The notes beneath the pieces are model-generated. The model worked only from the letters and a program-made list of their open reading frames with translations. It ran no database searches and was not told the origin of the DNA. The translations under genes and the position numbers were made by a program. A DNA stretch of 64,000 bases, taken from NCBI RefSeq assembly GCF_003265705.1, contig NW_020313057.1, positions 195,201 through 259,200 of the forward strand. Direction: 5' to 3'. The DNA comes from Callorhinus ursinus. Its lineage: Eukaryota > Chordata > Mammalia > Carnivora > Otariidae. Of the stretch, positions 24,050 to 36,405 are shown piece by piece. Numbering within the stretch: the first letter of the stretch is position 1; every line of letters begins with the position of its first letter.

Positions 24050-24990
24050 TTTCATTTCCCTTCTCACACAAAGACTCTTTCTCCTCCAAACCCTGGAAAG
24101 TGTGAGCTGTACTGGCTTGCCTTTAACTACCCCATCTCACCTGTGGTCAGCAGCAACCCCCACACTGCCAAACCCACAAGGCATTTTCCATCCCCGTTTT
24201 GCTTGACCTCCCACCTCTTACCAATCTTCTGACATTCTAGACCATCCCTTGAAAGAGTCTCATCCTTGATTTCTGTGCCACTCCGTTTGTTCTCTCCACT
24301 CCTTGCTCCTCATCCCCCTACCCATCCACCCCATTGTATTTTAGGGATCTCGCTCTAGACCGTGGGCCCCCCCCCCATACTGGCCCATGGCAGGCATTGC
24401 AGCACTGACCCTGGCTGGGTGTGCTCTTCGGGCTTCATCATTGCCCCTCCTGAGGACCACTCTCTACACAGAGCCAGATGGAGTCTTCTGAATGGGACTA
24501 GGGTCTATGGTCACAGCTTGCTTCTGCCATGCTCACCGCTCCCCTCCCCAGTTTGGAATCTGTTGGTGATTTTTTTTTTTTTTAATTGCTTTCAAAACAA
24601 AACTGAGGTCCCTCAAGGCCCTGTGTTGCAGGACCATTACCCACTCCTCCAGCCTCCCTGCACACCGCATTTCTTCTCACCCATCTTGTTCCACCTTCGT
24701 TGGCCTTTTACTACCTCACACGTACCTTCAGCCACAGAGTCCTTCCAGCGCCATCCCTTCTGCCTCCCTAGCCTCCCCCAGTTCGTGTATACTCATTTTT
24801 CAGATTCTCCACCAGTCATCCCTTCCTCAGGAAGCTCCTTCCCTGAACAAGCTGATGAGATCATTGTTGCTGTCCGTCCTATAATGCATTCTCCTCCGTA
24901 TCCTTGATCCCAAGTAGGAGTTTCCATTTTGTGTGTGTGTGTGATTACTTTGTAGACCTGGCTAATCCATCATCCATGTATTTTATAAAG
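24050..24990 (+). mobile_element. L2 LINE fragment, + strand
   Basis: Follows L2 order: TCAAGGCCCTGTG, CCTCCAGCCTCCCTGC, CTTCGTTGGCC, CTTCCTCAGGAAGCTCCTTCCCTGA, then the 3' UTR. The 181-codon open frame at 24362-24907 is the L2-derived sequence, not a gene. A (GT)n run is at about 24931-24943. Confidence 0.65.
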
Positions 24991-25810
24991 TACAAAGTAA
25001 TCATCTTGGAAAATATTTTCATCAGGAGGAACCAAGAGGCTTTCTAGATGGTTCTAAAACTGGGTCAAGGCTCAGTATAGGAAGTAGGGATTGGAAAGCA
25101 TCGTCAGGTTCCTGAGCTCAGAAGCCCATGGTCCACTTCAGGCTGGCTCCATGTATCTTATCATTGACCTTTCCTGTTTGTTTCCCACAGCCTTTCATTT
25201 TATTTGAAATCCAGTCTCCCCTGTGAATGGCCGAGTCCCCACTAGAATATCTTAAAGGCGCCTTTGACAGAGGCTATTAGAGCAGTTTGCTGTTGGTGGT
25301 ATCAGCACTATCACTCTTAGGCTAAGCCACTTCTCCCAGCCAGTCTCTTAATCAGTAAAATGGGGAAAATGCCTTCCTCTGTGAGTTTTTATGAATATTC
25401 AGCATGCAAAATACAGAGTCTGTGATATATTAAAGTCTCAGTACATGATAGCTATTATTTTCAGTTTAATATCTGTCTAGCTTACAATTAATATTCTACT
25501 AAAAATAGCTTAAGCTCTTGCCATTTGTAATACCTACAACAAGTCCACGAGTAGCAATAAAGCTGGAATAGTCACAGTTCCAATCCTCTGCCTACGGAGA
25601 CATGTAAACATTTCTAAGCCTCAGTTTCACTCTTGTGATGCATTTCATGTGGATATCCCCTGCGTTTGATAAGGACCAGCATTTCCTATTTAGTTTATTC
25701 TATTTGAACTTTCTTTGATCTTTTCATGATGGAAAATAGGTCACACAGAGCAGAAAATATTAAGCTTCAACTTTATAGGTTATAATCTTCCTGTGCATTA
25801 TTTGCAGCAG
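24991..25810. other. Intron, nothing recognised
   Basis: Possible faint MIR/L2 remnants but no firm match and no coding signal. Confidence 0.5.
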
Positions 25811-25826
25811 AAAAGGACTTACTTTT

Positions 25827-25991
25827 TTTTTTTAAAGATTTTATTTATTTATTCATGAGAGAAAGAGAGGCAGAGGGAGAAGCACGCTCCCAAGGAGCAG
25901 GGAGCCCAATGCAGGACTCGATCCCAGGACTCTGGGATCATGACCTGAGCTGAAGGCAGATGCTTAACCATCTGAGCCACCCAGGCGCCCA
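25827..25991 (-). mobile_element. Can-SINE, short form, with 16-bp target duplication
   Basis: Reverse SINE with TTTAAAGATTTTATTTATTTATTCATGAGAG and GAGCCACCCAGGCGCCC. The direct repeat AAAAGGACTTACTTTT is at 25811-25826 and 25992-26007. The purine block is shorter than in other copies here. Confidence 0.94.
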
Positions 25992-26007
25992 AAAAGGACT
26001 TACTTTT

Positions 26008-27399
26008 GAATGAACAGTCCGTGGCATGTCTCCCTCTCTTTGGTAACGTGGTAACATCCTCTGATGTCTCACCAGGAAGGGCTGAGTTGCCTGAGAATTA
26101 ATCAGCCTGATGATAGGCAGAGCAGAGTTACACATTCTGCCCTTCCTCCAGATTACTTAGCCCCCCGATTGGGACTGAATAAGGGTAATGAGCTCAGGGT
26201 GGGACTGAATAATTCTTACCTGTTGGGTGAAGCCAGAGGGCAGAGATGAAAAGTCAGAACGTGGGGAAAAGCCGCAAGAAAGCAAGAAAATGAGTGCACA
26301 GTTCCCCAAGGCCAGGCAGAAACAGAAGCTGAGTTTGGGGCTGAAGACAGAAAGCACAAGGGGATGGATTCCACCATGAGCCCTGAGTGCTATCCTGGAG
26401 GGGCGCCTGAGAGGTGGGTTGGCCTTTAGTGGCTCTCCAGGAGCACTTAGGGCCCATTTGTGCATCTGAATCAGGCTTATTACAGGACTGTGAGCTGAGC
26501 CGGCCCCTTAGGCCCCTTACCTCTCCTTCCATCTCCGTCCTGCGCCCAGAAGGAGCCCTTTGGGACACACGTGCATTGCTTTTCACTGAATCATACAATT
26601 AGGATTTGGCTTCATAAAGATTATGAAATCATGAGACCTTTTAGGAAAGAAAGTGGTATAAACAGAACAGACTGAGAACGCTTTCCTGAGGAAGTCCTTC
26701 ACAGAATAATTGCACGTTAGTGCTCTCTTACACGTAACACTGATTCCCATTATGATGATAAAACTCGGTTTTCACAGGGCTCAGAGTATTCATTCAGGAT
26801 CTTAACTATGTTGCCAGAAAAAAAGAAAGAAAATAAAGGTTTCTTACCCTCCCTTTCTCCCCCCTTCAACATATCTGACCAAGGAGAATTATAAATTCTG
26901 TCACCAATGGTTTGGGTTAAATTAAGACTTCTTTATATTCTCCTCACGCATGGAACCATAAGGGCAGTGACCTGGATTTTTTTTTTTTATTCTTTTTTGG
27001 CTACAAAGTAAAATATATTCAGAAATCTTAACATTCGTCTTAACAGTTGATTTCGTATTTTTAGAACTTGTGTTCTCCACACTTATGTAATTCGCAATTG
27101 ACTTTAAACCTGATGATTTATAAAAGGCAGGGACCAGTCATGCGACTAGCACCCTAGCAGGGGCCTTGAAAGGTCAGTCGGGTCACTGGTTAGACCTCCT
27201 CCCGAAGGGCAGCCAGCTGGATGCTTGAAGGTCTCTCCTGTTTTCATAGTCTTCACAACCCTGCTTTTTCACCATCTAACTTCTAGATTCGTTCTACCAG
27301 TTCTACGGCTGCAGTGTGATCCCATCTTCCCTTAATGAGCCTGACGGTGAATGAACACAATGAAAGGTCGCCGCTTCACTAGGAAAAGGCTGGGGCCCT
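26008..27399. other. Intron, nothing recognised
   Basis: No gene. Overlapping open frames of up to 114 codons on both strands at 26157-26602 reflect higher GC, not a known protein. Confidence 0.5.
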
Positions 27400-27589
27400 C
27401 CCCGTGTTGGGGAAAGCACCATGCTGCTCCCAGCGGCCTGTATCAGAAACCTGCGTGTTACCCTTGATGTCTTGTTCTTTCTGGCTCCTTTCTAGTCAAT
27501 CAGCCAACTTCAACAGTTTCACCTCTGACGTGTGTCAAACCGATCTGCTTTTCTCTGTTCCCCACCATCACTCTGATCTGAGTTACCAC
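27400..27589 (+). mobile_element. L2 LINE fragment (part 1)
   Basis: L2-like text (GTGTTACCCTTGATGTC, AACTTCAACAGTTTCACC). It seems to resume at 28630 after two inserted repeats. Confidence 0.5.
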
Positions 27590-28012
27590 AGTGGTTCCTT
27601 TTATGTGTCCACTTGGCTAGGCTTCACGGTTCAGCTGTTTAATCAAATGCTAGTCTGGGTGTTGCTGCGAGGGTAGCTCATGGATGTGGTTGACACCTAC
27701 AGTACATTGACTTCAAGTAAAGAGTACCCTCGATCGTGCGGGCAGGCCTCATTCGGTCCTGAAGAGCAAAAATAGGTTTCCCAGGAAAGAAGAGATTCTC
27801 CTTCAAGACTGCAGTCTCCACTCATGCCTGAATCACCAGCCTGGGTCCTGCCCTACAAATTACTTGCCAGCCCCCACAACTGTGTGGGCCAATTCCTTAA
27901 AAACTTCTTTAGATACATACAAACATACATACATATGTACGGACATAGGTAGATACATGGATGGACAGACAGATGAATGGTTCTGTTTCTCTGGAGAGCA
28001 CTAACTGATACA
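27590..28012 (+). mobile_element. Old LTR-like interspersed repeat
   Basis: Starts near GTGGTTCC...ATGTGTCCACTTGGCTAGGC and ends with GGTTCTGTTTCTCTGGAGAG and CTAACTGATACA. It has the TG...CA layout of an LTR and a common mammalian repeat signature, but I cannot assign its family name. The reverse of the same family is at 37817-38604. Confidence 0.6.
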
Positions 28013-28054
28013 GCTACTCTAATTATCTTTTAACTATTGTCTAGTTATCTCTTA

Positions 28055-28625
28055 CCTGCTGTTCTGGCTATCTGTTGTTGCATCATCAACTGCTCCAGAA
28101 CTTGGGATGGCTGGAAACAGTGACTTGATAGTCTCTCCCGGTTTTGGTTTCATGGGCTGACTGGGCTCAGCTGGGAGGCTCTCCGTCTCAGTCAAGTCTC
28201 AGCCGTAGGCTCGCTGTCTTAAGGTGGCTGGTGCTGGAGTCATCTGAGCTGGCTCACTCCTACAGCTGGTGCTTGATACGGGCTTTCAGAAGAGTTCAGC
28301 AAGGCCCACTATCTCTACCACCTTCAAAGGAGCCCCTGCATGTGACTTGAGCTTCTTACAGCGTGATGGCTGGGTTCCCTCAGGAAGTGTTCAGAGAGTG
28401 GACGTTCCAAGAGACTCAGGCAGAAGCCACAAGACTGTTTAGGACCTAGCTTCAGGAGTCCCAGAATGCCACGTCTGTGGCATTCTCTTGGTCAGAGTAG
28501 TCAGAAGTCCAGCCCAGATTCAAGGGGAGGAGCTTAGGTTCCACTTCTTGATGTGAGGGTAACATGTCCGTATAGCATGAGGACGAGCCAAGGGTGGCCA
28601 TCTTTGGAGACTACCTACAGTACTG
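28055..28625 (-). mobile_element. Old interspersed repeat, family not assigned
   Basis: CTGGCTATCTGTTGTTGCATCATCAACTGC and the following (GGCTGACTGGGCTCAGCTGGG) resemble a widespread mammalian repeat beginning CTATTGCTGTGTAACAAA. The orientation is tentative. Confidence 0.4.
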
Positions 28626-28629
28626 GCCA

Positions 28630-29635
28630 CTGCCGTATCCTCCCGCTTGACCCCATCACCTTTGTCCAGACCTCCAATCTGTCCTCCTCAAGGACTCTGA
28701 AAATGCTTATGTCCTAGTGTCACTGCCTTACATAAGGCCTGCAGTGATTTGCCCTTTCCCATAGAAGAAGACCAAATTGTTCACCTTGTCTCTTTTATAA
28801 TATGTTTTGTGATATAGTTCTGCAGTGTTCCCCACCTAGTACCCTGTCTCCCAAGCCAGATGGAATTTCATTCAGGATTTTGCATGTTCCATGATCTCTC
28901 TTTCTCTCCTGCAGGCTCTCACACTCCCTATTTGCTGTTTCTCAAACATTCTTTGCCCCTCCATCTCTTTCTCTTGCCTTGCCTGGCTGACTTCTGCTCA
29001 TCTTTTGACTTTCAACTTAAGCTCTGCTTCTTCTGGGGTACTGAGCCCTGGCACCCCAGCTTCAGTTTGGATACCTTCCTATGTGCTCCTGTTCAAGGGC
29101 TGGCCCAGGTCCTTGGGTTTATGTGCAGATGCGGTTGGACTCTGTTAAACTTGCTTTTGCTTTGCTTTATTATTGAACCAGCAAAACGTCAACACAAGAT
29201 TAAGGACTCAAGCAAGTGGATTATTCCACTCAGAGCAGCACCTAAGTTTTCTGTGGTTTATGGAGTGCTTGCGGGGTAAGGAAGGAGCCCAGACCCCAAA
29301 TGGTGGACTCCATACCTCACACTGGCAACATGTCAGTCTCAAAAATCCACCCCATATCACAAAAGGAAGTTCCTTTTGGACTGTCGGGTCCCCCTTCCAG
29401 GTTCTTCCACATTAGTGGTATGCAGCAGGCCTGGCACAAGCCTCACCCAGCCCCTGCGCATAGGTCTGAGGGCATGATGTAAGTTTTTGCCATGGTCTCT
29501 CTCCCATTAGACCACAAGCTTTCCATTGGCATTCACTCTTTTTTTTTAATATATCCCTGGTACTGAGAACAGTACTATGATCTTGATTTGCTGAATAAAT
29601 GTACACATAAATGAATGAATAAATAAGTTTACCCT
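28630..29635 (+). mobile_element. L2 LINE fragment (part 2) and 3' end
   Basis: CAGACCTCCAATCTGTCCTCC, AAGGCCTGCAGTGATTTGCCC and TCTTTGCCCCTCCATCTC match L2 order up to about 29075. The L2 3' terminus (ATTAGACCACAAGC ... GCTGAATAAATG) is at about 29505-29630. The part between is unassigned. Confidence 0.6.
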
Positions 29636-30117
29636 GAATACTGCTCCATGTCCCTATACTTGACCCCTGCCTCTGCCCTCTTGGTGCTGGCTGTTCGTAT
29701 GTGTTCTCCTCGGTGTCAGACCCTTTCTTCTTGTTAAGAGCTCTGTCTTCATTCCCCGCCCCAGGAAATTGGTTGCCAGGACCAGAATTTTCAGCATTGG
29801 CCTTGACCCTGTGAACACCAGTTTGCCACGCTCAGCCTTGTGACCTGTGTCCGTTTGGGCTGGTTCCCCAAGGGAAGGATTTGGATACTGTTTTACTCCC
29901 TTGTTTTGCTCTCTTCTGCATATAGTCATGAAGATTCAGCACGGTTTGAATATTTAATCACGATTTACAAAACGCCTCAAGATGCAGATATTTTCCTGAC
30001 GGTCAGAGCTTTTACCTGCAGGTCTCACAACAGTGGCTCTGTGGGCTGGTCAGTGACTCTTTCCCTCTGTGTGTCTCTGATATGGTTGATTTGTGTCACG
30101 TAAAGCAGTCTTTAGAG

Positions 30118-30350
30118 GAAGGGTAGGGCAGTGGTAAAGAGCACACAGACGTTGACTCGGGTTCAAATCTGAGTCCTCATCGTGCGACCTCAAGAAACTT
30201 AGCCTCTCTGTATCTCAGCTTCCACATCTGGAAAATGGGGAGAACAATTGGGACGGTAATAGTGTTGCCACTATCCCCTCATAGGGCCGTAATGAGAATG
30301 GATTAAGTTTCTAGGGTGCAGGGCTTGGAAGAATGTCTGGGACCTCGTAG
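30118..30350 (+). mobile_element. MIR SINE
   Basis: Clear MIR order: GGTAAAGAGCACACAGACG, CGGGTTCAAATCTGAGTCC, CTCAGCTTCCACATCTGGAA, AATGGGGAGAAC, CATAGGGCCGTAATGAGAATGG. Confidence 0.9.
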
Positions 30351-30649
30351 GAGCCACGTAGGAGGTGACTGTTGGGATTTCATGCATGAACGTGCCTGAG
30401 CCCCAAACTCACGTTTTGATTTTAATGTCCCTAGTGGGACCTCTGTGTCACGGCTGTCTCTCTGGCCCCTTTCTGTCAAACGTTCTGTCTGCCTAAGCCT
30501 GTGTTTCCGTGAGATCATGTGAATATTTGCATTTCTCTCTGGGTAATTGATGGGTCTGGGTCTCTCTGTCCTGGTCGTTTGTGTGACTCTCTTAGCTCTG
30601 CTTTTTTGAGGGTTTTCTAACTCTGTTTCACTTTAATGTGTCTCTTTTA

Positions 30650-30829
30650 TTTTTATTTGGGGGGGGGGCACAAGCAGGGGGAGGGGCAGAAGCACAGGGA
30701 GAGAGAGAGAGAGTCTTAAACAGACTCGCCGCCCAGTGTGGAGCCCGATGTGGGGCTCGATCCTACGACCCTGAGATTGTGATCGGAGCCAAAGAGTCAG
30801 ACGCTTAACTGACTGCGCCACCGGGGCAC
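30650..30829 (-). mobile_element. Can-SINE, diverged
   Basis: Reverse SINE with a G-run, CACAAGCAGGGGGAGGGGC, GGGGCTCGATCCTACGACCC and GACTGCGCCACCGGGGCACCC. Flanks share an imperfect TG(T/C)GTGTCTC repeat. Confidence 0.85.
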
Positions 30830-31204
30830 CCTTGCGTGTCTCGTTTCATTCTCTTGGTTTCTCTCCAGTTTTGGTCTGTGCTTTCTCTTGTCCTCTGCTG
30901 TTATCCGTCAGGTACAAACTGAAAGTTAAAAAATATTTTCTGAATTAGTTCATTTCCTCTTCTTGAGAACACTTTAAGCAGCTTACGAATACAATATTTC
31001 TCTTGTTCTTTGCTCCTACAACCTCCTCTGGATTTTCTTCCCTCGTGGTACAGTGATGCTTTCTACAAAAGAGATTCCTGGGGTTTGGTGGGCTTTTTTT
31101 GCTTCTGGAACATAGTGGGCAAACTGTTAGTCGCTTTTATTGCTTTGCTGGGAAGCCTTCTTCCATTTTCTGCCTCTCTCCTAAACTGTACCGTCCCCAG
31201 GTAC

Positions 31205-31320
31205 AAGACAAGGGAAAGGACAGAGTATTTTTTACTCCTCAACATGTTCTCAGGGTCCAGCATGGTGCCAGGAGCACAGGATGTTCTTGACAAATATTTG
31301 GGAGATGAAGGAATTCCATG
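31205..31320 (+). mobile_element. L2 3' end fragment
   Basis: CTCAGGGTCCAGCATGGTGCC and CTTGACAAATATTTGGGAGATGAA are L2 3' UTR features. Confidence 0.55.
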
Positions 31321-31534
31321 AGGGAATGTCAAGAGTCCGGGAAGATTTCGATGAGCACCATGTCATGGAGCTACTGTCTTTTTTTTCTTTATATTTAATG
31401 ATTTCCAACTCTGCAGAATCGTCAGTTTATTTTGTTTCAGTGCTTTTTAACTATCTGGGTTCAATTCCCCAGGGAGATACGTCTTTCTAGGAACTGATTT
31501 TCTTTCCAGTGTTTGGAATTAGATGGGTTTCAAT

Positions 31535-31690
31535 ACCTAGTCTCCCAGTTACTAGCTGTGATTCCTTCGGGGAATTAATTTTTCTGAGGTCGTTTCCTCA
31601 ATTATAAAATGAAAGTAAGAATCTCTACTTTCAAAAGAATATTGTGAGGATTACCTGTAATGTATAAAATGCATTTACTGTGTTCCCAGC
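31535..31690 (+). mobile_element. MIR SINE fragment
   Basis: CCCAGTTACTAGCTGTGATTCC, GTCGTTTCCTCAATTATAAAATG and TTGTGAGGATTACCTG follow MIR order. Confidence 0.75.
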
Positions 31691-31699
31691 ATGAGGGCA

Positions 31700-32000
31700 G
31701 CCATATAGACAAACAGAATAGAGAGCCAGAAATAAACCTCACACATATGGCCAATTGATTTTGGACAAGGGTGCCAAGACCATTCAATGGGAAAAGGACA
31801 ATATGTTCAAAAAATGATGGAGAAAAAACTGAATATCCTTGTACATAGAAAAGAAGTTGGACCTCTTTCCTCGTGTCATACACAAAAATTAACACACAAT
31901 GGATCAAAGACCTAAACTTAAGGACAAAACCCATAAAATTCTTAGACAAAAACAGGGGAAAATCTTTATGACATTGAATTTGGCACGATTTCTTGCGGAA
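31700..32000 (+). mobile_element. L1 ORF2 C-terminal fragment
   Basis: AGAGAGCCAGAAATAAACC, ATTTTGGACAAGGGTGCCAAG, TTCAATGGGAAAAGGAC and ATGGATCAAAGACCTAAAC are hallmark L1 ORF2 3' sequence. It is truncated on both sides. Confidence 0.85.
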
Positions 32001-32004
32001 CCAC

Positions 32005-32560
32005 TGTCTTTTCTCCTGGCTGCCTTGGTCTGTCTGTCACCCATGTTCTCTCACCCAGTAAGTAGATCTCACATCTTCCCCCACCCTGCCCCTTTGCTCT
32101 CCAAAATCACTTGCTCAGGGGAGGCCCTTTTAATCTCTAGTTAAGCAAACTCTAGTCATAGACCCTGGTTACCTCCAGTCGGCCTTCCACTCTGGCCCCT
32201 TGGCCCTGCCGTCCATCCTCACAAACACAGACTTATTCATTCATTGAACAGCTCTGTTCCCTGGGTCCCCCCATGTGCTGGGTGCTGTCCTGACATCTTC
32301 ACACCATCTTCCCCTTTCCCCCAGCTTAGCCGCGGTACCATCCCTCTGTGCACTTATCATAACCTCACCTTATGTCAACCTGTATGATATTGAAATGATA
32401 CCAAAATACCAGTTATGTTTTGTGTCTGTCCCTCCTAATGTAAGTAAGGTCCCAGAGGGAGGGCCCATCCATGTTTTATTCCTATTTGTACTTAATGATT
32501 TGTATGTTGTAATGCTCATGACCATCGCCTGATGAGCACCTGGTGAATATGCACTGGATT
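32005..32560 (+). mobile_element. Probable L2 LINE fragment
   Basis: L2-like succession including ATCATAACCTCACCTTATG and GTAAGTAAGGTCCCAGAGGG, followed by a 3' end like text. Moderately convincing only. Confidence 0.45.
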
Positions 32561-32962
32561 GTTCTGTGCGTGGGTCCTAATTCTGGATCATACACTTGCA
32601 CAAATTAAATCTGATTGCTTCCGAGTCCACAGGATATGGGCAGGCAGCTATTAAATCCCCCACATCTGTCCTTCTCTAATCTGGACATTGTTAGTTTCTC
32701 ACCTGTCATGAATTTCAGTTCCTCCATCAGCAGGGCTGCTCCCTCCAGCCAGGCCCTGGCTTCTTAGCGTGGCTTTGAAAGCAGAGATTATGCAACAGAC
32801 CCAAGCACACCGAGTATGCTTTGAGCATCACGAGTGCAGTGCGTCTCTCCCCTCTTTTTCTAGCCACTGTTCTTGAATTATGTTGTTCACGTCACGTTTG
32901 AATTTTAGTAAGCTGCTACACACTGCTGTTCTCACAAGTTAGCTTAAAACCTGCAGATCTTA

Positions 32963-33191
32963 GGGGCGCCTGGGCTACTGAGTCGGTTGTGTCTTACTCT
33001 TGATTTCGGCTCAGGTCATGATCTTGGAGTCCTGGGATCAAGCCCCTTGTTCGGTTCTGTGCTCAGCAGGGAGTCTGCTTCTCTCTCTCTCTCTCTCCCC
33101 CTCTCTCCCCCTCTCCCCCTCTGCCCCTCCCCCTGCTCACACTCTTTCTCTCTAAAATAAATAAATCTTTATAGTAAAAAAAAAACAAAAC
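32963..33191 (+). mobile_element. Can-SINE with target-site duplication
   Basis: GGGGCGCCTGGGCTACTGAGTCGG head, an expanded CT block (about 33077-33125), and ATAAATAAATC plus an A-tail. ACCTGCA(G/A)ATCTTA flanks it at 32949-32962 and 33192-33205. Confidence 0.93.
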
Positions 33192-33205
33192 ACCTGCAAA
33201 TCTTA

Positions 33206-33609
33206 TTCATTCCTCAAAGGCCTCTGGCCAGGGGTGACTTATTCTGACCCTCTCATACCAAATTATTCTTTCTCTCACCTTCCCTATGCCCCCACACCAC
33301 AGTGCTGCATGCACAGGCCCACACACAAACACCCTCCAGTGTGGCCACAAGGGCATGACGATGTGTGTGGAGGCTGGGCCGGGATGTCTCATCATGTGAC
33401 ATTAGCAGCTACACGATATAAAAGGCCCTTTGAGTCCATAGTGCTCTCTGCTTTTTTTTACAGTGTGCTTCCAATTATGAATTTGAAGATTCTAGAAAAA
33501 TCTACGGGCTAATAAAATATGGTAGTTCAAACAAGCACATTTTACTTACTTAATGTCCCCTAATTCCTTTGTTGGGAGCATTGCACTTTGTAGGCCATTG
33601 CCTGAAGGT
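33206..33609. other. Intron, nothing recognised
   Basis: No gene. A 92-codon frame at 33234-33512 has no recognisable domain. Confidence 0.5.
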
Positions 33610-34505
33610 GGGCTTTATAATAAGGGTTTGAATTCTAGGTTTGAATCTTGGCTTTACCACTTACTGTTTTGCAATTTGTAGGGGAGGAGAAAGGATTTTC
33701 CCTTTACCTTTCTGAGTTCTTGGCTGAGACCCATGTAATAGAAGAGAGATGAACAAGAAAAACAAACAGAAGTTGATTGACATGTAGACCCCCTGGGAGA
33801 CACCCAGGGAAAGATGAGTATCTCCCCGAGGTGACTTAGAATTCAGGCCCAGATCCCGTCCTCATGGGGAAGGGTCGGGGGAGGTAGGCCTCTTAGGGGA
33901 GAGTAAATGATTTTCAGGAAAGTTGAGAGCTTGTGGAACACTGGTTGGAAGGTGGGATCGTTTAGGACAAAGTCTTTCTGAGTGTGGTCTAGCTTCCTCT
34001 CCTGTAGGAAGAATCCATCTTCCCTCCTTGGTGGAACTGTCCAGCAGGGGATTTATGACCATTGAGCCCCTTCGGGCAGACAAGGGGAGTTCAAAGAAAA
34101 CTTCCTGCATTTGCTGTTTATCAAGTGCCTGCATCTCAAAACAATGTACCAAAGCAGCCTATTTGGGGGTAGGTGTCATAACCTGCTACCCTTCAAATGT
34201 ATCCTCGTAAGCCTTTTTTATTTTCTTCCTTCCTAGATCATATATACCATTAAGACAGAGGCAATGTTTGTTTTCTTCACCAGTGTGTGGACAGTGCACC
34301 TTAATAACTACCTAGGTGCTAAGTAAATATGAATGAATATGTGATATGTGACCTAGTTACCTTTTATAAGGCTGGATTGTCCTCAAAGGTAAAATGAATC
34401 AACTCTACCTATCTGGCAGGGTTATTGTAGGGCTTGCTGAGATAGTATCTGAAACACTTAGCACACAGTGAGAATGCACTAAATGTCTGATATTATTATT
34501 AGTGG
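33610..34505 (+). mobile_element. MIR split by later insertions
   Basis: The 5' MIR part is at 33610-33672 (GGTTTGAATCTTGGCTTTACC and ACTTACTG). The 3' part resumes at about 34345-34505 (TGTGACCTAGTTACC, AAAGGTAAAATGAATC, GGCAGGGTTATTGTAGGG). Between them are about 520 bp of unassigned, LTR-sized sequence (33680-34200) and an L2 3' end (about 34225-34340, ending GCTAAGTAAATATGAATG). Confidence 0.6.
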
Positions 34506-35744
34506 TCAATCAGTGAGTTATATGATGTAGGGTAGGAACAGAAGAAAGGGGGACAGCAACAGGATAGAGGCAGTTGGTGTATTGCTTGGCCCAAGTATCT
34601 TGTGGCTTTGGACATGGAAAAGAAATGTGACTCTTTGAGAACTGATTAGGATGGTAAATAAGTCCCTGGAAGTGGTATAGACACTTGGGTTTTAAAACTC
34701 CTTTTCCTCAGACCCTCATTAGAATTTCAGAGAATGGATCTCAGAAGAAGGTAACTCTTTATTAATACTTAGAAAGGGCCTGTACCCTCTGTCTCACCCT
34801 ACCTGTCCCACATCATATCAAAGAGTTGTTGGGAGTTTGATAAACAGAAGAGCTGCCCGGGAGCTCTGAGCTAGGGCATTAGGTCGTTAGTATTCAGAGT
34901 GGACTCTAAAGCCTGGCACGCAGTCAGCCTGAAGCACTCATTAACATTTCATGGAAATCCCGGAAATGTCCCAGTTAGAACTGAAGAAGAATTTTGACCT
35001 GAGACCTAAAACGAATAGGAGAAACAAAACAAAACAATAATAATAATAAAAAAAAAATAATCCAAGGAGACACTCAGCACCTGCACTGTGAAAGAAAAAG
35101 GAATTTCTGCAATTTTAAGAAAAATCCCTTTCTCAGAAGTGTATCTGCTGGACTAGCTGTGATGCAAAGGTGATTTGCACATTTTCCGATGCCGTCTTTA
35201 TACCATTAAGGCTAAAAGTGGTAAGCCCAGTGCTTTCAGGACCAACCTGCTTCTTGAGAGCTAAGCACTTTTGAAAGTATGTAAATTCTTTTCAGTTCTG
35301 GAACTTTCTGCGGTACAAAGGGTCCCTGTTCTTTCCTGGGCATGGAGGGGAGCATCTTCGCTTTTGGAAACTGGATTGTGTGGAGGAACTTGCTGAAGGT
35401 ACGATACAGCAAGTGTGAGATCATCGTCAAGCTGGGGCTTTCTTTTCTCTTTGACACTGGGGCACATTGGCTGGACCACTTGAACCTTGATCCCGTGGGG
35501 GACCCTGGATGTCACATAAAACAAGAGCTTTAACGTCTCAGTTATATGTAGGGTTTGAAGCATGTATCTGTAGATTTCTTGCCGCCTTGGAGTGGTGAAT
35601 GGGCAGGTTTTCAGTGGGGTGCGACCAACATTATTGTGGGAAGCCCTGTGTTGTGGTGGTGCCATCATGGAAAACATCCTGAAGGAAGAAGCTCAAATGA
35701 GAGTACTACCCCCCAATTACAACCTACTCTAGTGTCAGTCACAG
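34506..35744. other. Intron, nothing recognised
   Basis: No gene. A (AAT)n/A-rich run is at 35030-35060. Reverse open frames at 35236-35677 are weak. Confidence 0.5.
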
Positions 35745-35749
35745 AGAAT

Positions 35750-35900
35750 TGAATGTCAAAAGACATAGGTTGGTGTCACTTACAACCTGGGTGTCTCGGT
35801 CAAGTCACTTCTCTTGACTCTTGTTTTCTCATCTCTGAAGTAGGAATAATCTTTTCTGGCTGTCTGGTGGTCATGGGAATCAGAGGACATCTGGGCGTGA
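35750..35900 (+). mobile_element. MIR SINE fragment
   Basis: GGTGTCTCGGTCAAGTCACTTCTC, TTTTCTCATCTCTGAAGTAGG and GTCATGGGAATCAG follow MIR order. Confidence 0.65.
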
Positions 35901-36027
35901 AAATGTTTTGGGATGTGTGTGGTACTTGACACGTGTGGTTTGTGCGTGCTGAACTGGGGGGCATTTACTATTGCGGAATGTGGAATGACTCATTACAGAC
36001 AATGTAGGTGTCCTGGTAAGAGCATGC

Positions 36028-36405
36028 TTTCTAGTGTCTTAGTCAGTTTTGACTGTTCTAACAAAGTACCATAGACCAGGTGGCTAGTAAACACCAGACA
36101 TTTATTTCTCCCGGTTCTGGAGGCTGGAAGTCTGAGATCAGGGTGCCAGCAAGGTTGAGTTCTGGCGAGGAGCCTATTACTGCTTGCACACTGAGAGCCT
36201 TCTTGTTGTGTCTTCATGTGTAGAGTAGAAGCAGGCTCTCCAAGAGCCCGTGGAAGGGCACTCATCCATCACGAGGGCTCCACCCTCATGACCTCATTTA
36301 AACCCTAGCCACCTCCCAAAGTCCCCATATCCTAACACCATCACATGGGGGGTAGGATGTCTATACAGGAGTTTGGAGAGAACACAAGTGTTCAGTCCGT
36401 GATAT
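36028..36405 (-). mobile_element. MLT1-type LTR (3' LTR side of a MaLR copy)
   Basis: Reverse MLT1: TGTCTTAGTCAGTTTTGACTG, CAGACATTTATTTCTCCCGG, CTGGAGGCTGGAAGTCTGAG, CTCCACCCTCATGACCTC, and GTGTTCAGTCCGTGATA. Non-coding old retroelement LTR. Confidence 0.85.

Noticed and set aside
24362..24907. 181-codon open frame on the + strand
   Set aside because: It follows L2 LINE sequence order and has no intact domain; it is the relic read in one open stretch.
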